The notes under the pieces: generated by a model
What the model was told of the DNA's origin: nothing
Databases searched by the model: none
The model's input: the letters and a program-made list of their open reading frames with translations, nothing else
In this document: positions 16,775-25,855 of the stretch, piece by piece
Position numbering within the stretch: the first letter of the stretch is position 1
Layout of the letters: the number at the start of each line of letters is the position of its first letter
Position numbers and translations under genes: made by a program
Origin: CAWIHK01 sp963835935
Lineage (GTDB): Bacteria > Bacteroidota > Ignavibacteria > UBA10030 > CAVZMI01
DNA: 64,000 nt
Assembly: GCA_963835935.1 (NCBI GenBank)
Contig: CAWIHK010000001.1
Coordinates: 992,001 to 1,056,000 of the forward strand
Direction of reading: 5' to 3'

Positions 16775-19498
16775 TCAGTGCGCCTCAAACCAATTTCTCC
16801 CAATGCCGATTTCCACATCGAGCGGAACAGAAAGCTTCATCGCGTTTTGCATATTTTCCAGAACTAACTTTTTCATCGCTTCCGTTTCTTCTGGAGCTAT
16901 TTCAAACACAAGCTCGTCGTGTACTTGCAGTAACGTTTTAGATTGGAATTTATTCTGATTCAATTCATTGAAGATTCTTATCATCGCAAACTTGATCAAA
17001 TCTGCGGCGGTTCCTTGAATCGGCATGTTGATCGCCGCGCGTTCGTCGAGTTCACGTACTGTTCTGTTGTGATTATTGATATTTGGAAAATATCGCCTGC
17101 GTCCGGTCAATGTCTGAACAAAGCCCTGTTTGCGCGCTTTCTCTTTTGTCTCATAAATAAATTGACTCACTTTCGGGAAGCGAACGAAATATCTATCGAT
17201 GATTTCTTTCGCTTCGGTTTGCGTGATTTCCAAACGCGAAGCAAGTCCGAAGGCGCCAAGTCCGTACATGATTCCGAAATTCACTTCCTTCGCTTTTCGC
17301 CGCATCTCGCGCGAGACATCTTTTTGTTCAACGCCAAAAACTTTTGCCGCAGTGCTAGCGTGAATATCTTCGCCGTTGCGGAACGCTTCCTGCAAACCTT
17401 CATCACCCGACATGTGAGCCATCACGCGCAATTCAATCTGCGAGTAATCGGCCGACAAGATCGACCAGCCGGTATGTCCGGAAATAAATGCTTTCCGCAT
17501 TTCGCGGCCGAGTTCGGTTCGAATCGGGATGTTCTGGAGATTGGGATCACTGCTCGAAAGTCGTCCAGTCGCCGCAATCGTCTGGTTGAACGAAGTGTGC
17601 ACGCGTCCGGTTTTCGGATTGATAAGCCGCGGCAAAGCATCGACGTAAGTCGATTTCAATTTTGTGAGTGTTCGGAACTCCAGCAACGATTCGACAATCG
17701 GATGGGCATATCGCAAAGTTTCCAAAACACCGACATCGGTTGAGAAGCCGGTTTTTGTTTTTTTCAAAGCCGGCAATTTTAATTTTTCAAACAGTATTTT
17801 TCCGAGTTGTTGGGTTGAATTGATGTTGAACTCTTCTCCTGCTTGCTGGAAAATATTTCTCGTCAATTCATCAATTTTGCGTTCGAGTTCCTTGGAAAGA
17901 TTTGCCAGGAGATCGAGGTCGAGCGCGACGCCGGTCAATTCCATGTCGATCAACACTTCCGTCAACGGAAATTCGATGTCGGAACAAACCTGAATCAACG
18001 ACTGGGCTTCCAGTTTCTGCCGCAATACGGATGAGAGCCGGAGAGTTATATCGGCATCCTCGGCAGAATAATTCGCGATTCGTTCCAGCGGCACATCGCG
18101 GATATCACGTTTTGTTTTGCCGGTTCCCACCAGTTCATCATACGAAAACATTTTGTAGGATAGATATTCTTGAGCAAGAGCATCCAGATTGTGTTTTCCA
18201 TCCGGACGGAGAATATAACTCGCGATCATTGTGTCGAAACCAACGCCGAGAATCGGCATTCCATGATTTGCAAGAACGAGAGAATCATACTTTATATTTT
18301 GTCCGATTTTCTTGATATGTTCATTTGCAAGAATCGTAGTCAGATATGAGCGAACAATTTCAACCGGAATCCCATCGTGTGTGACCGGAATATAATGCGC
18401 TTCCCGTTCTTTTATGGCAATCGAAATGCCGACGAGTTCGGCGTTCATTGCGTCCACCGAAGTTGTTTCAGTATCGATGCAAAAGGAATCGACATGTGAT
18501 AACTCATCGGCGAGTCGTTTCAATTCTTCAGTTGTGGAAATAATTTTGTACGAATGACTATCGTTGTCGATCGACGTTATTTGTGCCGGCGCGGAAAACA
18601 TTTCGGCTTGTTCAGGTGTCGATGTCTCGCGGAGTTTGCGGGCGAGTGAGCGAAATTCGAGTTCTGTAAAAAGCTCGATAAGCCGTTCTGTATTTTTCTT
18701 TGCGGCGCGGAGTTCATGGAAATTGATCGCCACCGGAACCTCGATATGTATCGTGACGAGTTCTTTGGAAAGAAAAGCGAGTTCTCTATTTGCTGTTAAT
18801 TTTTCGCGCGTACCTTTTTGTGGGATCTGATCGAGGTGTCTATAGAGTTCTTCCAGACTGCCGTATTTTTGGATGAGCGGGATTGCCGTTTTATCGCCGA
18901 TGCCCGGAACGCCTGGGACATTATCCGATTTATCTCCGGTCAGAGCAAGAACATCGATAACATGATCGGGCGTCACGCCGAATTTTTCGTGCACACCTTC
19001 GTCGGACACAATTTCAAGGTCGTCCCCTCCTTTCCCGGGACGGTAGATATAAATGAGAGGAGAGATCAACTGCATAAAATCTTTGTCTCCTGTTACCAGG
19101 TACGTTTCCACTCCTTCTTTTTCCGCGCGGCGGGCAAGCGTGCCCATAATGTCGTCGGCTTCGAAGCCCGGTAATTCGAGAAGTGGAATATTGTACGCGC
19201 GGATGACTTCCTTCAATTTTTCCATCTGCGACGACATATCATCCGGCATTTTTTCACGCGTCGCTTTGTACGCCGGATATTTTTTATGCCGGAAGGTTGG
19301 TTCTCTGGTGTCGAAGACGACTGCAATGTGATCGGGTTTTTCCGTCTCCAGAATTTTATTCAGAAAGTTGACGAAGCCGAAGATCGCGCTCGTGTTCTCG
19401 CCTTTCGAATTAACTAGCGGACGTTGGATGAAGGCGAAGTAGGAACGGTAAGCGAGCGCCATTCCATCCAGTAAAAACAATCTCTCTTTTGATTCCAT
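16775..19498 (-). CDS. polA: DNA polymerase I
   Basis: The 907-aa protein has all three domains: 5'-3' exonuclease (1 to about 290; FDTREPTFRHKKYPAYKATR, EADDIMGTLAR, GDKSDNVPGVPGIGDKTA), 3'-5' exonuclease (about 320-510) with the catalytic DTE intact (FCIDTETTSVDAMNAELVGI), and polymerase (to 907) with ADYSQIELRVMAH (motif A), RRKAKEVNFGIMYGLGAFGL (O helix) and QVHDELVFE (motif C). The proofreading domain therefore looks active, unlike in Taq-like enzymes. Its ATG overlaps the Nudix stop codon as TAATG, suggesting coupled translation. Its last 85 bp are repeated downstream (15540-15624 and, decayed, 14089-14134). Confidence 0.98.
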   Translation of the reverse strand: MESKERLFLLDGMALAYRSYFAFIQRPLVNSKGENTSAIFGFVNFLNKILETEKPDHIAVVFDTREPTFRHKKYPAYKATREKMPDDMSSQMEKLKEVIRAYNIPLLELPGFEADDIMGTLARRAEKEGVETYLVTGDKDFMQLISPLIYIYRPGKGGDDLEIVSDEGVHEKFGVTPDHVIDVLALTGDKSDNVPGVPGIGDKTAIPLIQKYGSLEELYRHLDQIPQKGTREKLTANRELAFLSKELVTIHIEVPVAINFHELRAAKKNTERLIELFTELEFRSLARKLRETSTPEQAEMFSAPAQITSIDNDSHSYKIISTTEELKRLADELSHVDSFCIDTETTSVDAMNAELVGISIAIKEREAHYIPVTHDGIPVEIVRSYLTTILANEHIKKIGQNIKYDSLVLANHGMPILGVGFDTMIASYILRPDGKHNLDALAQEYLSYKMFSYDELVGTGKTKRDIRDVPLERIANYSAEDADITLRLSSVLRQKLEAQSLIQVCSDIEFPLTEVLIDMELTGVALDLDLLANLSKELERKIDELTRNIFQQAGEEFNINSTQQLGKILFEKLKLPALKKTKTGFSTDVGVLETLRYAHPIVESLLEFRTLTKLKSTYVDALPRLINPKTGRVHTSFNQTIAATGRLSSSDPNLQNIPIRTELGREMRKAFISGHTGWSILSADYSQIELRVMAHMSGDEGLQEAFRNGEDIHASTAAKVFGVEQKDVSREMRRKAKEVNFGIMYGLGAFGLASRLEITQTEAKEIIDRYFVRFPKVSQFIYETKEKARKQGFVQTLTGRRRYFPNINNHNRTVRELDERAAINMPIQGTAADLIKFAMIRIFNELNQNKFQSKTLLQVHDELVFEIAPEETEAMKKLVLENMQNAMKLSVPLDVEIGIGRNWFEAH

Positions 19499-19998
19499 TA
19501 TATTTTCCAGTAAACAGGATGATCTTGATTTTTTGCAGACTCAAAGTACGCTTTTGTGTTTTTGTGGACAGATGAATCGGAAATTAATTCCAAGCGGGTA
19601 AACCACTTGAAATCGGAATGCTGCACCACAGGTAATGTTCCGGGATTTTCTTCCAATCGTAATTCATGTGCCAGCACAACGTAGTGAGTCCCGAAACCGT
19701 TTTCGTCAAAAACATTTTGCTGGTATAGATGTTCAAATATTCCTATGAAGAAAAAAGGTTTTGAGTCTATCTCCAGTCCGAGTTCATCATGTGCGAGCCG
19801 TTTCAATGCATCGCGGATCGGTTCGTCCTTGAAAATCCGGCCGCCCGGAACGAACCAGAAATTTTTTGCCGGCTCATTTTTTCTCATCCCTAGAAGAATC
19901 TTTCCTTCTTTGTTTTTAATGATGAGATCGATAGAAATAAGAGGTGTGTTTTTGATGATGGTCGAAAATGTTTTTTCATCAAGAGACGAATGCGTCAT
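19498..19998 (-). CDS. gmm: Nudix hydrolase, GDP-mannose mannosyl hydrolase-like
   Basis: The 166-aa protein resembles GDP-mannose mannosyl hydrolase (Gmm/NudD), which splits GDP-mannose into GDP and mannose. The start TPLISIDLIIKNKEGKILLG, the segment AKNFWFVPGGRIFKDEP and THYVVLAHELRL are typical. The Nudix box is altered as in the Gmm subfamily: GGRIFKDEPIRDALKRLAHDELGL in place of the canonical GX5EX7REUXEEXGU. Stop and polA start overlap by one base (TAATG). A role in adjusting sugar-nucleotide pools for surface glycans fits other genes in the window, but that is inference. Confidence 0.85.
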   Translation of the reverse strand: MTHSSLDEKTFSTIIKNTPLISIDLIIKNKEGKILLGMRKNEPAKNFWFVPGGRIFKDEPIRDALKRLAHDELGLEIDSKPFFFIGIFEHLYQQNVFDENGFGTHYVVLAHELRLEENPGTLPVVQHSDFKWFTRLELISDSSVHKNTKAYFESAKNQDHPVYWKI

Positions 19999-20089
19999 GA
20001 ATTATGATTCCTTTTTGATTTATGCAAGCTACGAACTGAAGTCCGTGGCAATGTATTTAATCTGTATAACCTGTGACGGACAATAAATG

Positions 20090-21298
20090 CTAATCAACCG
20101 CTTCTTCCTCCGGCGTCGTGCCTGGAAGAAAATAATAAACAAACACAACTGTTGCCAGCGATATTCCGGCAGTGAAATAAAAACAACTGACAATTCCATA
20201 CTGACTCGCGATCAAACCTCCGGCCATCGGTCCGACCATGTTGCCGAGGACCGAGAAACCCGTCACAATTCCCATCACACCGCCGCGCCGTTGTTGAGGC
20301 GTGTGAATGCTTGTCAGCGAATAGAGCGCAGGCAGAACTCCGCCTCGCGCATATCCCAGCACAGCGCGCAGAATTCCAAGCGGAATGATCGATGTGACCA
20401 TCGTGTGTAAAAAATACATCACCGTCGATGTGCTCAGTGATATCAAAAGATTTTTTTTTCGTTCACCCTTGCGATCATTCTGCCGTCCCCACCATGGAGC
20501 TGAAATCACCATCGTAACTCCCATGATTGAAAAAATTATCCCGGCAACGGTAGCAATATATTTCGTGTGGGTAGTTATCATCTCGATGAAAAGAGCGAAA
20601 ATCGGTTCAACGAGGAGGACTGCCGCTTGCGCGAGGAAAATCGTCATCAGCACAACTCGTAAATATGGAGACTTAAAAACAAATTTATAATTCTCGAAAA
20701 CCGTATGCTGTTGTTTCGGTCTGTGTTCGGGAAGGATATTTTTCACAAAAATAATCACAATCGCACCGCCGATAAAACAAAGTGCTGTCACAACGTAAAA
20801 TAGTTCGCGATAACCGGCAAGATCGGCAAGCACTCCGCCGATGAGTGGGCCGAGCACCATTCCCGCAGATGACGCACTCTGAAGAACTCCTAATGCATAA
20901 CCTTGCCTCTCACGCGGCGTGGTTATCGTCACCAATGTCAATGCCGAAGCTATGAAACCGCTAATTCCCCCTTGAACCATCCGGAAGAAAAAAACCTGAT
21001 AAACATCTTGAGCAAGTCCGATGAGCAACTGTGAAATGCCGAGTCCGAAGATTGCACGGACGACCATTAATTTTTGTCCGTACTTATCACCGAGTGAACC
21101 CCAAATCGGAGTCATAAAAAAAGAAATGAGAAATGGCCCGGAAAAGACGAGTCCGCTCCAACGAGCCAACTCTTGAGGATTTGTGACGCCTAGTGATCGA
21201 ATGTAGAAGGGTAGAAACGGAACGACGAGGTTCATCCCGGCCATCGCGAGGAATTGTGTTCCAGCCATTATATAGAGATTACTACGCCAGTGAGTCAT
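20090..21298 (-). CDS. MFS efflux transporter
   Basis: The 402-aa protein has about 12 hydrophobic segments and the DHA1-type signature between helices 2 and 3 (WGSLGDKYGQKLMV), with motif C-like GMVLGPLIGGVL in helix 5 and a second half WGRQNDRKGERKK. These are proton-driven multidrug or sugar exporters of the MdtG/YitG kind; substrate unknown. The ATG at 21298 lies 6 bp from the hexanucleotide tract; no Shine-Dalgarno-like sequence is visible because the leader strand there is pyrimidine-rich. Divergent to the deacetylase gene. Confidence 0.9.
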   Translation of the reverse strand: MTHWRSNLYIMAGTQFLAMAGMNLVVPFLPFYIRSLGVTNPQELARWSGLVFSGPFLISFFMTPIWGSLGDKYGQKLMVVRAIFGLGISQLLIGLAQDVYQVFFFRMVQGGISGFIASALTLVTITTPRERQGYALGVLQSASSAGMVLGPLIGGVLADLAGYRELFYVVTALCFIGGAIVIIFVKNILPEHRPKQQHTVFENYKFVFKSPYLRVVLMTIFLAQAAVLLVEPIFALFIEMITTHTKYIATVAGIIFSIMGVTMVISAPWWGRQNDRKGERKKNLLISLSTSTVMYFLHTMVTSIIPLGILRAVLGYARGGVLPALYSLTSIHTPQQRRGGVMGIVTGFSVLGNMVGPMAGGLIASQYGIVSCFYFTAGISLATVVFVYYFLPGTTPEEEAVD

Positions 21299-21304
21299 GA
21301 GGAA

Positions 21305-21448
21305 AAGGTCAAGGTTTAAATTAAGGTCAAGATTAAGATCAAGGTTGAGATCAAGGCCAAGATCTAGGTCAAGACCAAGACCAAGACCAAGATCAAGATC
21401 AAGATCAAGATCAAGACCAAGGTTAAGATCGAGACCAAGATTAAGATA
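21305..21448. repeat. Degenerate hexanucleotide tandem repeat, 24 units
   Basis: Exactly 24 six-base units in unbroken register, consensus AAGRTC/AAGRYC (AAGATC, AAGACC, AAGGTC, AAGGTT, AAGATT, with GAG and TAG variants). Units differ by substitution, never by insertion or deletion. Four AAGATC units in a row are the purest part (21389-21412). It fills the space between the divergent MFS and deacetylase genes. On the pyrimidine strand the units read TTGATC/TTGACC, which resembles -35 boxes. An open frame through it gives only Arg-Ser/Pro/Leu dipeptides and is not credible as a gene. Confidence 0.9.
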
Positions 21449-21535
21449 CTACTCTGGTAATGAAATTGCAACGAGGTTTTTTCTTGATAAAACGAATACT
21501 GAAGAGTATATTAGACTTAACAATAACAATTTCCA

Positions 21536-23005
21536 ATGGCACTCAAAATATTTTTAGCATGTGATAATTCTTTTCTGAACAAAGCGCGATATGTTTTTCG
21601 GACGTTGGGGGACATTCTCGGTGAAAAATGCCGGTTCGTGAAAGCGGAGGAATGCTCAAATTCGGATATTGTAGTTTGTTACGGCAGACTTGAAGACATT
21701 CACCATATTCCGGGAAATCACGTCATCATAAGTGCGAACGAGAGTTCATGGGATACTTATCGCCGCGGCCGGTACTACGATCATGAAAACGCTGTCAAGT
21801 GTTCAATCGATGGTGAACCATCGGTTGCGTTATTTTACGACAGAGAGTTTGAAATGAATCCGGGGCGATTCGTGTCGGCTGTATCTCGTGAAATAATCAT
21901 TCACATCGATATTGTTGCAAGTGCTTTTTATTTTCTTTCAGGCTGGCAGGAATACACATCGGATCTGCATGATATGCACCGGAGGTTCCCGGCGAGAGCC
22001 AGCATCCAAAATTCTTACGATCTTTTTGAATCTCCAGTTGTGGAACACTATGCGGCGCTTCTGGCGAGTTCTCTTGCGCAATACGGTTGGGAAGAACCAT
22101 TTGTAGGCCGCTACCGGAATAAATTGTTTGCAGTTATGATGACTCACGATATTGACCATCTGAAAAAATGGACAGCAGGAATGATATATCGTGAGACGTT
22201 CCAATATCTTCTGAGAAATACACTGAATAAAACATTTTCATCGCGTTTACATCGCTTTCTGAATTTCCTTAAAACAATTTCCAAAAAATACGATCCTTAT
22301 CGTTTCTCACTCGAACGGATTCTCGAACTGGAAGCTCAGTACAACACGCACGGAACGTTTTTCTTTCTTCCAAACGGCAAAGATAGACGGGACGGGAAAT
22401 ATTCTTTTCGTTCCGCGTATGTCCAAACTTTATTTGAACGTTTGAAAAATGGCAAGCACGAGATCGGTTTGCATCCGACATATTTTGCGTACGACCAACT
22501 GGAATTGATGCGTTCTGAGCGAGATGAGCTTGCCGAAGCATCAGGATTGAAGCCGGCAGCAGTTCGCGAACATTTTCTAAGATTTCAAATTCCGAAAACA
22601 TGGGCGATTCACGAAGTTCTTGAATTTCAATATGACGCAACTCTCGGTTTTGCAGAACATGAAGGATTCAGGATGGGAATTTGTCATCCTTATCACGCGT
22701 ACGACATTGAAATGGATTCGCCTTTGAAGTTGTGGGAGATTCCATTGTTGGTGATGGATGATACGTTGAAATCGTACAGAAATTTGAGGCCGGACGAAGC
22801 ATTCAAGCAGATTGAAAAATTACTCATCACGGTTCGGAAATATGCGGGCGTTGCGGTGCTTCTCTTTCATAATTCCTGTTACGATGAATTCGATTTCCCC
22901 GGATGGGGAAAGATGTTCGAAAAAACCATGAAATGGTGCTATGAGAACGATGCGACGATGTTGAATGGAAAAGAACTGCTCTCGTTCTATCCGATGAACG
23001 ACTGA
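21536..23005 (+). CDS. Polysaccharide deacetylase family protein
   Basis: The 489-aa protein has an N-terminal domain of about 190 residues that I do not recognise (SDIVVCYGRLEDIHHI, GWQEYTSDLHDMHRRFPA), followed by a NodB-like deacetylase domain: MMTHDIDHLKKW (catalytic Asp and metal Asp), THGTFFFLPNG, HEIGLHPTYFAY (metal His residues), REHFLRFQ and the late VLLFHNSCYDE. Such enzymes N-deacetylate amino sugars in cell-wall or surface polysaccharides. No signal peptide is seen, so cytoplasmic or lipid-linked substrates are likely. Followed by EamA and GT-C genes on the same strand with short gaps. Confidence 0.85.
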   Translation: MALKIFLACDNSFLNKARYVFRTLGDILGEKCRFVKAEECSNSDIVVCYGRLEDIHHIPGNHVIISANESSWDTYRRGRYYDHENAVKCSIDGEPSVALFYDREFEMNPGRFVSAVSREIIIHIDIVASAFYFLSGWQEYTSDLHDMHRRFPARASIQNSYDLFESPVVEHYAALLASSLAQYGWEEPFVGRYRNKLFAVMMTHDIDHLKKWTAGMIYRETFQYLLRNTLNKTFSSRLHRFLNFLKTISKKYDPYRFSLERILELEAQYNTHGTFFFLPNGKDRRDGKYSFRSAYVQTLFERLKNGKHEIGLHPTYFAYDQLELMRSERDELAEASGLKPAAVREHFLRFQIPKTWAIHEVLEFQYDATLGFAEHEGFRMGICHPYHAYDIEMDSPLKLWEIPLLVMDDTLKSYRNLRPDEAFKQIEKLLITVRKYAGVAVLLFHNSCYDEFDFPGWGKMFEKTMKWCYENDATMLNGKELLSFYPMND

Positions 23006-23013
23006 AATAAATT

Positions 23014-23913
23014 ATGAATGTTTATCTCATCCTGTCTCTGCAGATGTTTTTCGCGAGCGGGACTTATCTTATAGCCAAACCAGTTGCGAACGATATCGAA
23101 CCGTTCGCGCTGACCATGCTTCGCAATTTGATTGCAACGAGCGGGTTGCTGATTTTATTTTTTCTTCGTGAAAGACGAATAAAAATTGCGCGTGAAGATC
23201 GTCCCCGGATTTTTCTTCTCGGTTTTTTAGCAATTTGCGTAAATCAATTTTCTTTCCTGGTTGCTATTCGGTACACAACCCCTGCAAATGCCGCACTGCT
23301 TTATGCGAGCACCCCGATTGCAGTGATGATGATTTCTTATTTCATGAAGAAAGAACAATTGACCCGCGGGAAGGTTCTCGGTGTCGTCCTTGCTTTTCTC
23401 GGTATCGTCATTGTAATATTTGAACGCGGCGTTAATTTTGGATTTGAATACACGATCGGAAACATTATACTTCTTGTTTCCGTAGTCGCGTATTCCCTTT
23501 ATACAGTTCTGTGCAGGCCGTTGGTGATCAAATACGGATCTCTGCATGTTACGGCGCTTTCATTTGCCGCTGGGACTCTTCTATTTCTTCCCGCAGGCGT
23601 TCTCGGCCTTCTCTATTTTGATTTTTCACGAATCACAATGATGCATGTTTATGGATTGCTTTATCTCGGGCTGTTCACCTCCATCGTTTCAAATATTCTC
23701 TGGAATTTCGCTTTGTCCCGGATTGAAGCAACCAAGGTGGCTATTTTTTCCAACGGTCAACCGATTATTACTACGATCTTTGCGGTAATTATTTTTCACC
23801 AAGTGATGACGGCGCAATTTATTGTCGGCGGGATCATTACTATTAGCGGAGTTATCGTCACGCAGCAAAGTGATAAATTCGCAACCTTGGCAGGAAAAAT
23901 GCGTAAGCATTAA
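23014..23913 (+). CDS. EamA/DMT family transporter
   Basis: The 299-aa protein has about ten hydrophobic segments in two EamA repeats (FASGTYLIAKPVAND ... LRNLIATSGLLILFF; GNIILLVSVVAYSLYTVLCRP ... TSIVSNILWNFALSRIEATK). Related proteins export amino acids, nucleobases or other small metabolites. It starts 8 bp after the deacetylase gene, and 35-47 bp before the first GT-C gene, consistent with one transcript. Substrate unknown. Confidence 0.9.
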   Translation: MNVYLILSLQMFFASGTYLIAKPVANDIEPFALTMLRNLIATSGLLILFFLRERRIKIAREDRPRIFLLGFLAICVNQFSFLVAIRYTTPANAALLYASTPIAVMMISYFMKKEQLTRGKVLGVVLAFLGIVIVIFERGVNFGFEYTIGNIILLVSVVAYSLYTVLCRPLVIKYGSLHVTALSFAAGTLLFLPAGVLGLLYFDFSRITMMHVYGLLYLGLFTSIVSNILWNFALSRIEATKVAIFSNGQPIITTIFAVIIFHQVMTAQFIVGGIITISGVIVTQQSDKFATLAGKMRKH

Positions 23914-23960
23914 TATTATTTTCGTATCGTGCAGTTATTACATCAACAATGGAATATAGA

Positions 23961-25508
23961 ATGAACCGAACAATCCGGATTTTTAAATTAAATATTCCGA
24001 TCGACATCGGAATAATTCTGGTTATAGCTTTCATAAAGTTTCCGATTCATTTGTATGCGATTTCTCAGGGTGGATACGGAATGTTTCGCGATGAGTTCTA
24101 TTATCTCGCCTGCGCGAATCATCTTGATATCGGATATGTCGATCATCCGCCGTTTTCGATTTATCTTTTGGCAGTGAACAGATATTTGTTCGGGGATTCT
24201 ATTTTTGCGTTGAGATTATTGCCGGGGCTTTTTGGTGCCGCGACGGTTTTTTTAAGCGGACTTATCGCGCGTGCGATGGGAGGGAAACTGTATGCTCAAA
24301 TCACTGCCGCTCTCGCTGCGCTTTGCATGCCGATTATGTTAGGGATGAATTCTTTTTATTCGATGAACAGCATCGATATTTTTCTCTGGATTCTCGGTGC
24401 GTACGTGACTGTTCAACTTATCATAAAACAACAACCGCAATATTGGTTATTACTTGGATTAGTAATCGGCGTCGGAGCTCTGAATAAAATCAGCATGATT
24501 TGGTTTGCTTTCGGTGTGGTAGTTGCAGTGGCCGCTACGTCAGAACGATCATGGTTAAGAACCGTGTGGCCATATCTTGCAGGAGCGATTTCATTTATTA
24601 TATTTCTTCCGTTCATCGTATGGAATATCCAACATGATTACGCACACCTATTGTTCGTGCAGAATGCTTTGCGATACAGATATTATTCGTTGACACTCTG
24701 GTCATTTCTCTCCGGCCAAATTATTCTACCGAATTATGCGGCACTTCCGTTGTGGATACTAGGACTGGTTTTTTATTTCTTACATCCCGATGGAAAACGA
24801 TTTAAGGCGTTGGGAATTATTTTTCTGACGACGGCGAGTATTCTCATCATCAACGGACACAGCAAGTCAGAATATTTATCTGCGGCATATCCAATGATTT
24901 TTGCAGGCGGCGGTATTTTTATCGAAAAAATTATTCATGCTAGAAGGTTGATCTGGGGTTATACATTTTTGATAGTTGTTGTAGGTATCGTTGGTGTGCC
25001 GTTTTCGCTCACTATTCTTCCTGTCGAAACATTCATCCGTTATCAAAATGCCATTGGTATAAATCCTCCGCGGAATGAATCTCATAAGCTGGCAGAGCTT
25101 CCACAATTTTACGCCGACATGTTCGGATGGGAAGATAAGGCGAAAGCGGTTGCCAAAGTTTTTCATACACTTTCGGTGGAGGATCAAGCAAACTGTGTCG
25201 CCTATTGTGATAATTACGGAAGAGCAGGTGCAATAGATTATTACAGAAAAAAGTACGGACTCCCGCCGGTTATTTGTCCTCATAATAATTATTGGATTTG
25301 GGGACCGGGAAATATTTCCGGTGATGTCGTCATCATTCTTGGCGGAAATGAGGAAGATCACAAACGAGTTTTTGAATCGGTGCAAGTAGTGGATACCGTG
25401 CACACCGACTTTGCGATGCCGTTCGAGAACGATTTAAAAATATTTATTTGTAGGAAACTCAAGGTTCCGATTGAAGAATTATGGCCGAAGTTGAAAAAAT
25501 ATGTTTAA
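23961..25508 (+). CDS. GT-C glycosyltransferase (ArnT/GT39-like), tandem copy 1
   Basis: The 515-aa membrane protein has an N-terminal PMT-like fold with the acidic motif of GT-C enzymes in the first loop (FRDEFYYLACANHLDIGYVDHPPF; Asp-Glu after Arg), multiple transmembrane segments to about residue 350 and a soluble C-terminal part. Enzymes of this type move sugars from polyprenyl-phosphate donors to lipid or protein acceptors on the periplasmic face. ATG 23961 is preferred to 23949 because the next copy starts at the corresponding MNRT with a clear ribosome site. A paralog follows at 25856 and a stump of a third at 27577. Confidence 0.87.
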   Translation: MNRTIRIFKLNIPIDIGIILVIAFIKFPIHLYAISQGGYGMFRDEFYYLACANHLDIGYVDHPPFSIYLLAVNRYLFGDSIFALRLLPGLFGAATVFLSGLIARAMGGKLYAQITAALAALCMPIMLGMNSFYSMNSIDIFLWILGAYVTVQLIIKQQPQYWLLLGLVIGVGALNKISMIWFAFGVVVAVAATSERSWLRTVWPYLAGAISFIIFLPFIVWNIQHDYAHLLFVQNALRYRYYSLTLWSFLSGQIILPNYAALPLWILGLVFYFLHPDGKRFKALGIIFLTTASILIINGHSKSEYLSAAYPMIFAGGGIFIEKIIHARRLIWGYTFLIVVVGIVGVPFSLTILPVETFIRYQNAIGINPPRNESHKLAELPQFYADMFGWEDKAKAVAKVFHTLSVEDQANCVAYCDNYGRAGAIDYYRKKYGLPPVICPHNNYWIWGPGNISGDVVIILGGNEEDHKRVFESVQVVDTVHTDFAMPFENDLKIFICRKLKVPIEELWPKLKKYV

Positions 25509-25689
25509 AGCAGGGTTTAAGATTTTCTCGTATTAATTCGTTCGCGCTGAAAAAATAATTTCAATAAGTAAAAAAAACCTTCAGGTTTATGTTGGTTTTC
25601 TCGACTCCCTCCGGTCGCTCGACGAAGTCGTACCTTTCGACATACTCAGGGTATCACTTTAGTGCGGAAACTGAGTTATTTTAGCAGAT

Positions 25690-25736
25690 CGGTCATCGAG
25701 TCCCGCTCTGTTTCTTACAGAGCGGGAAGATGACCG
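25690..25736. terminator. Strong stem-loop between the two GT-C genes
   Basis: Outer arms CGGTCAT/ATGACCG and inner arms CCCGCTCTGT/ACAGAGCGGG are perfect, separated by small internal loops. A run of six T follows at 25745-25750, so it may terminate transcription of the first GT-C gene, although the run is about ten bases from the stem. The preceding 25600-25640 stretch (CTCCCTCCGGTCGCTCGAC and similar) looks like another short repeat. Confidence 0.5.
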
Positions 25737-25855
25737 TATGATGATTTTTTCAGAGCGAACTTATCTGCAACAATCAGATGGTTGCAACGTATTTATTACT
25801 GTATTATTGTTTCTATCTATGATAAAACTCTTAATTATTATTTAAGGAGTGTAGA

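Noticed and set aside
21305..21448. Possible CRISPR array
   Set aside because: Units are six bases with no spacers; no Cas genes are near. No CRISPR array was seen elsewhere in the window.
21297..21557. Open frame rich in Arg-Ser, Arg-Pro and Arg-Leu dipeptides
   Set aside because: It is only the translation of the hexanucleotide tract; the start codon lies in the antisense start region of the MFS gene and the tract recurs elsewhere without a frame.
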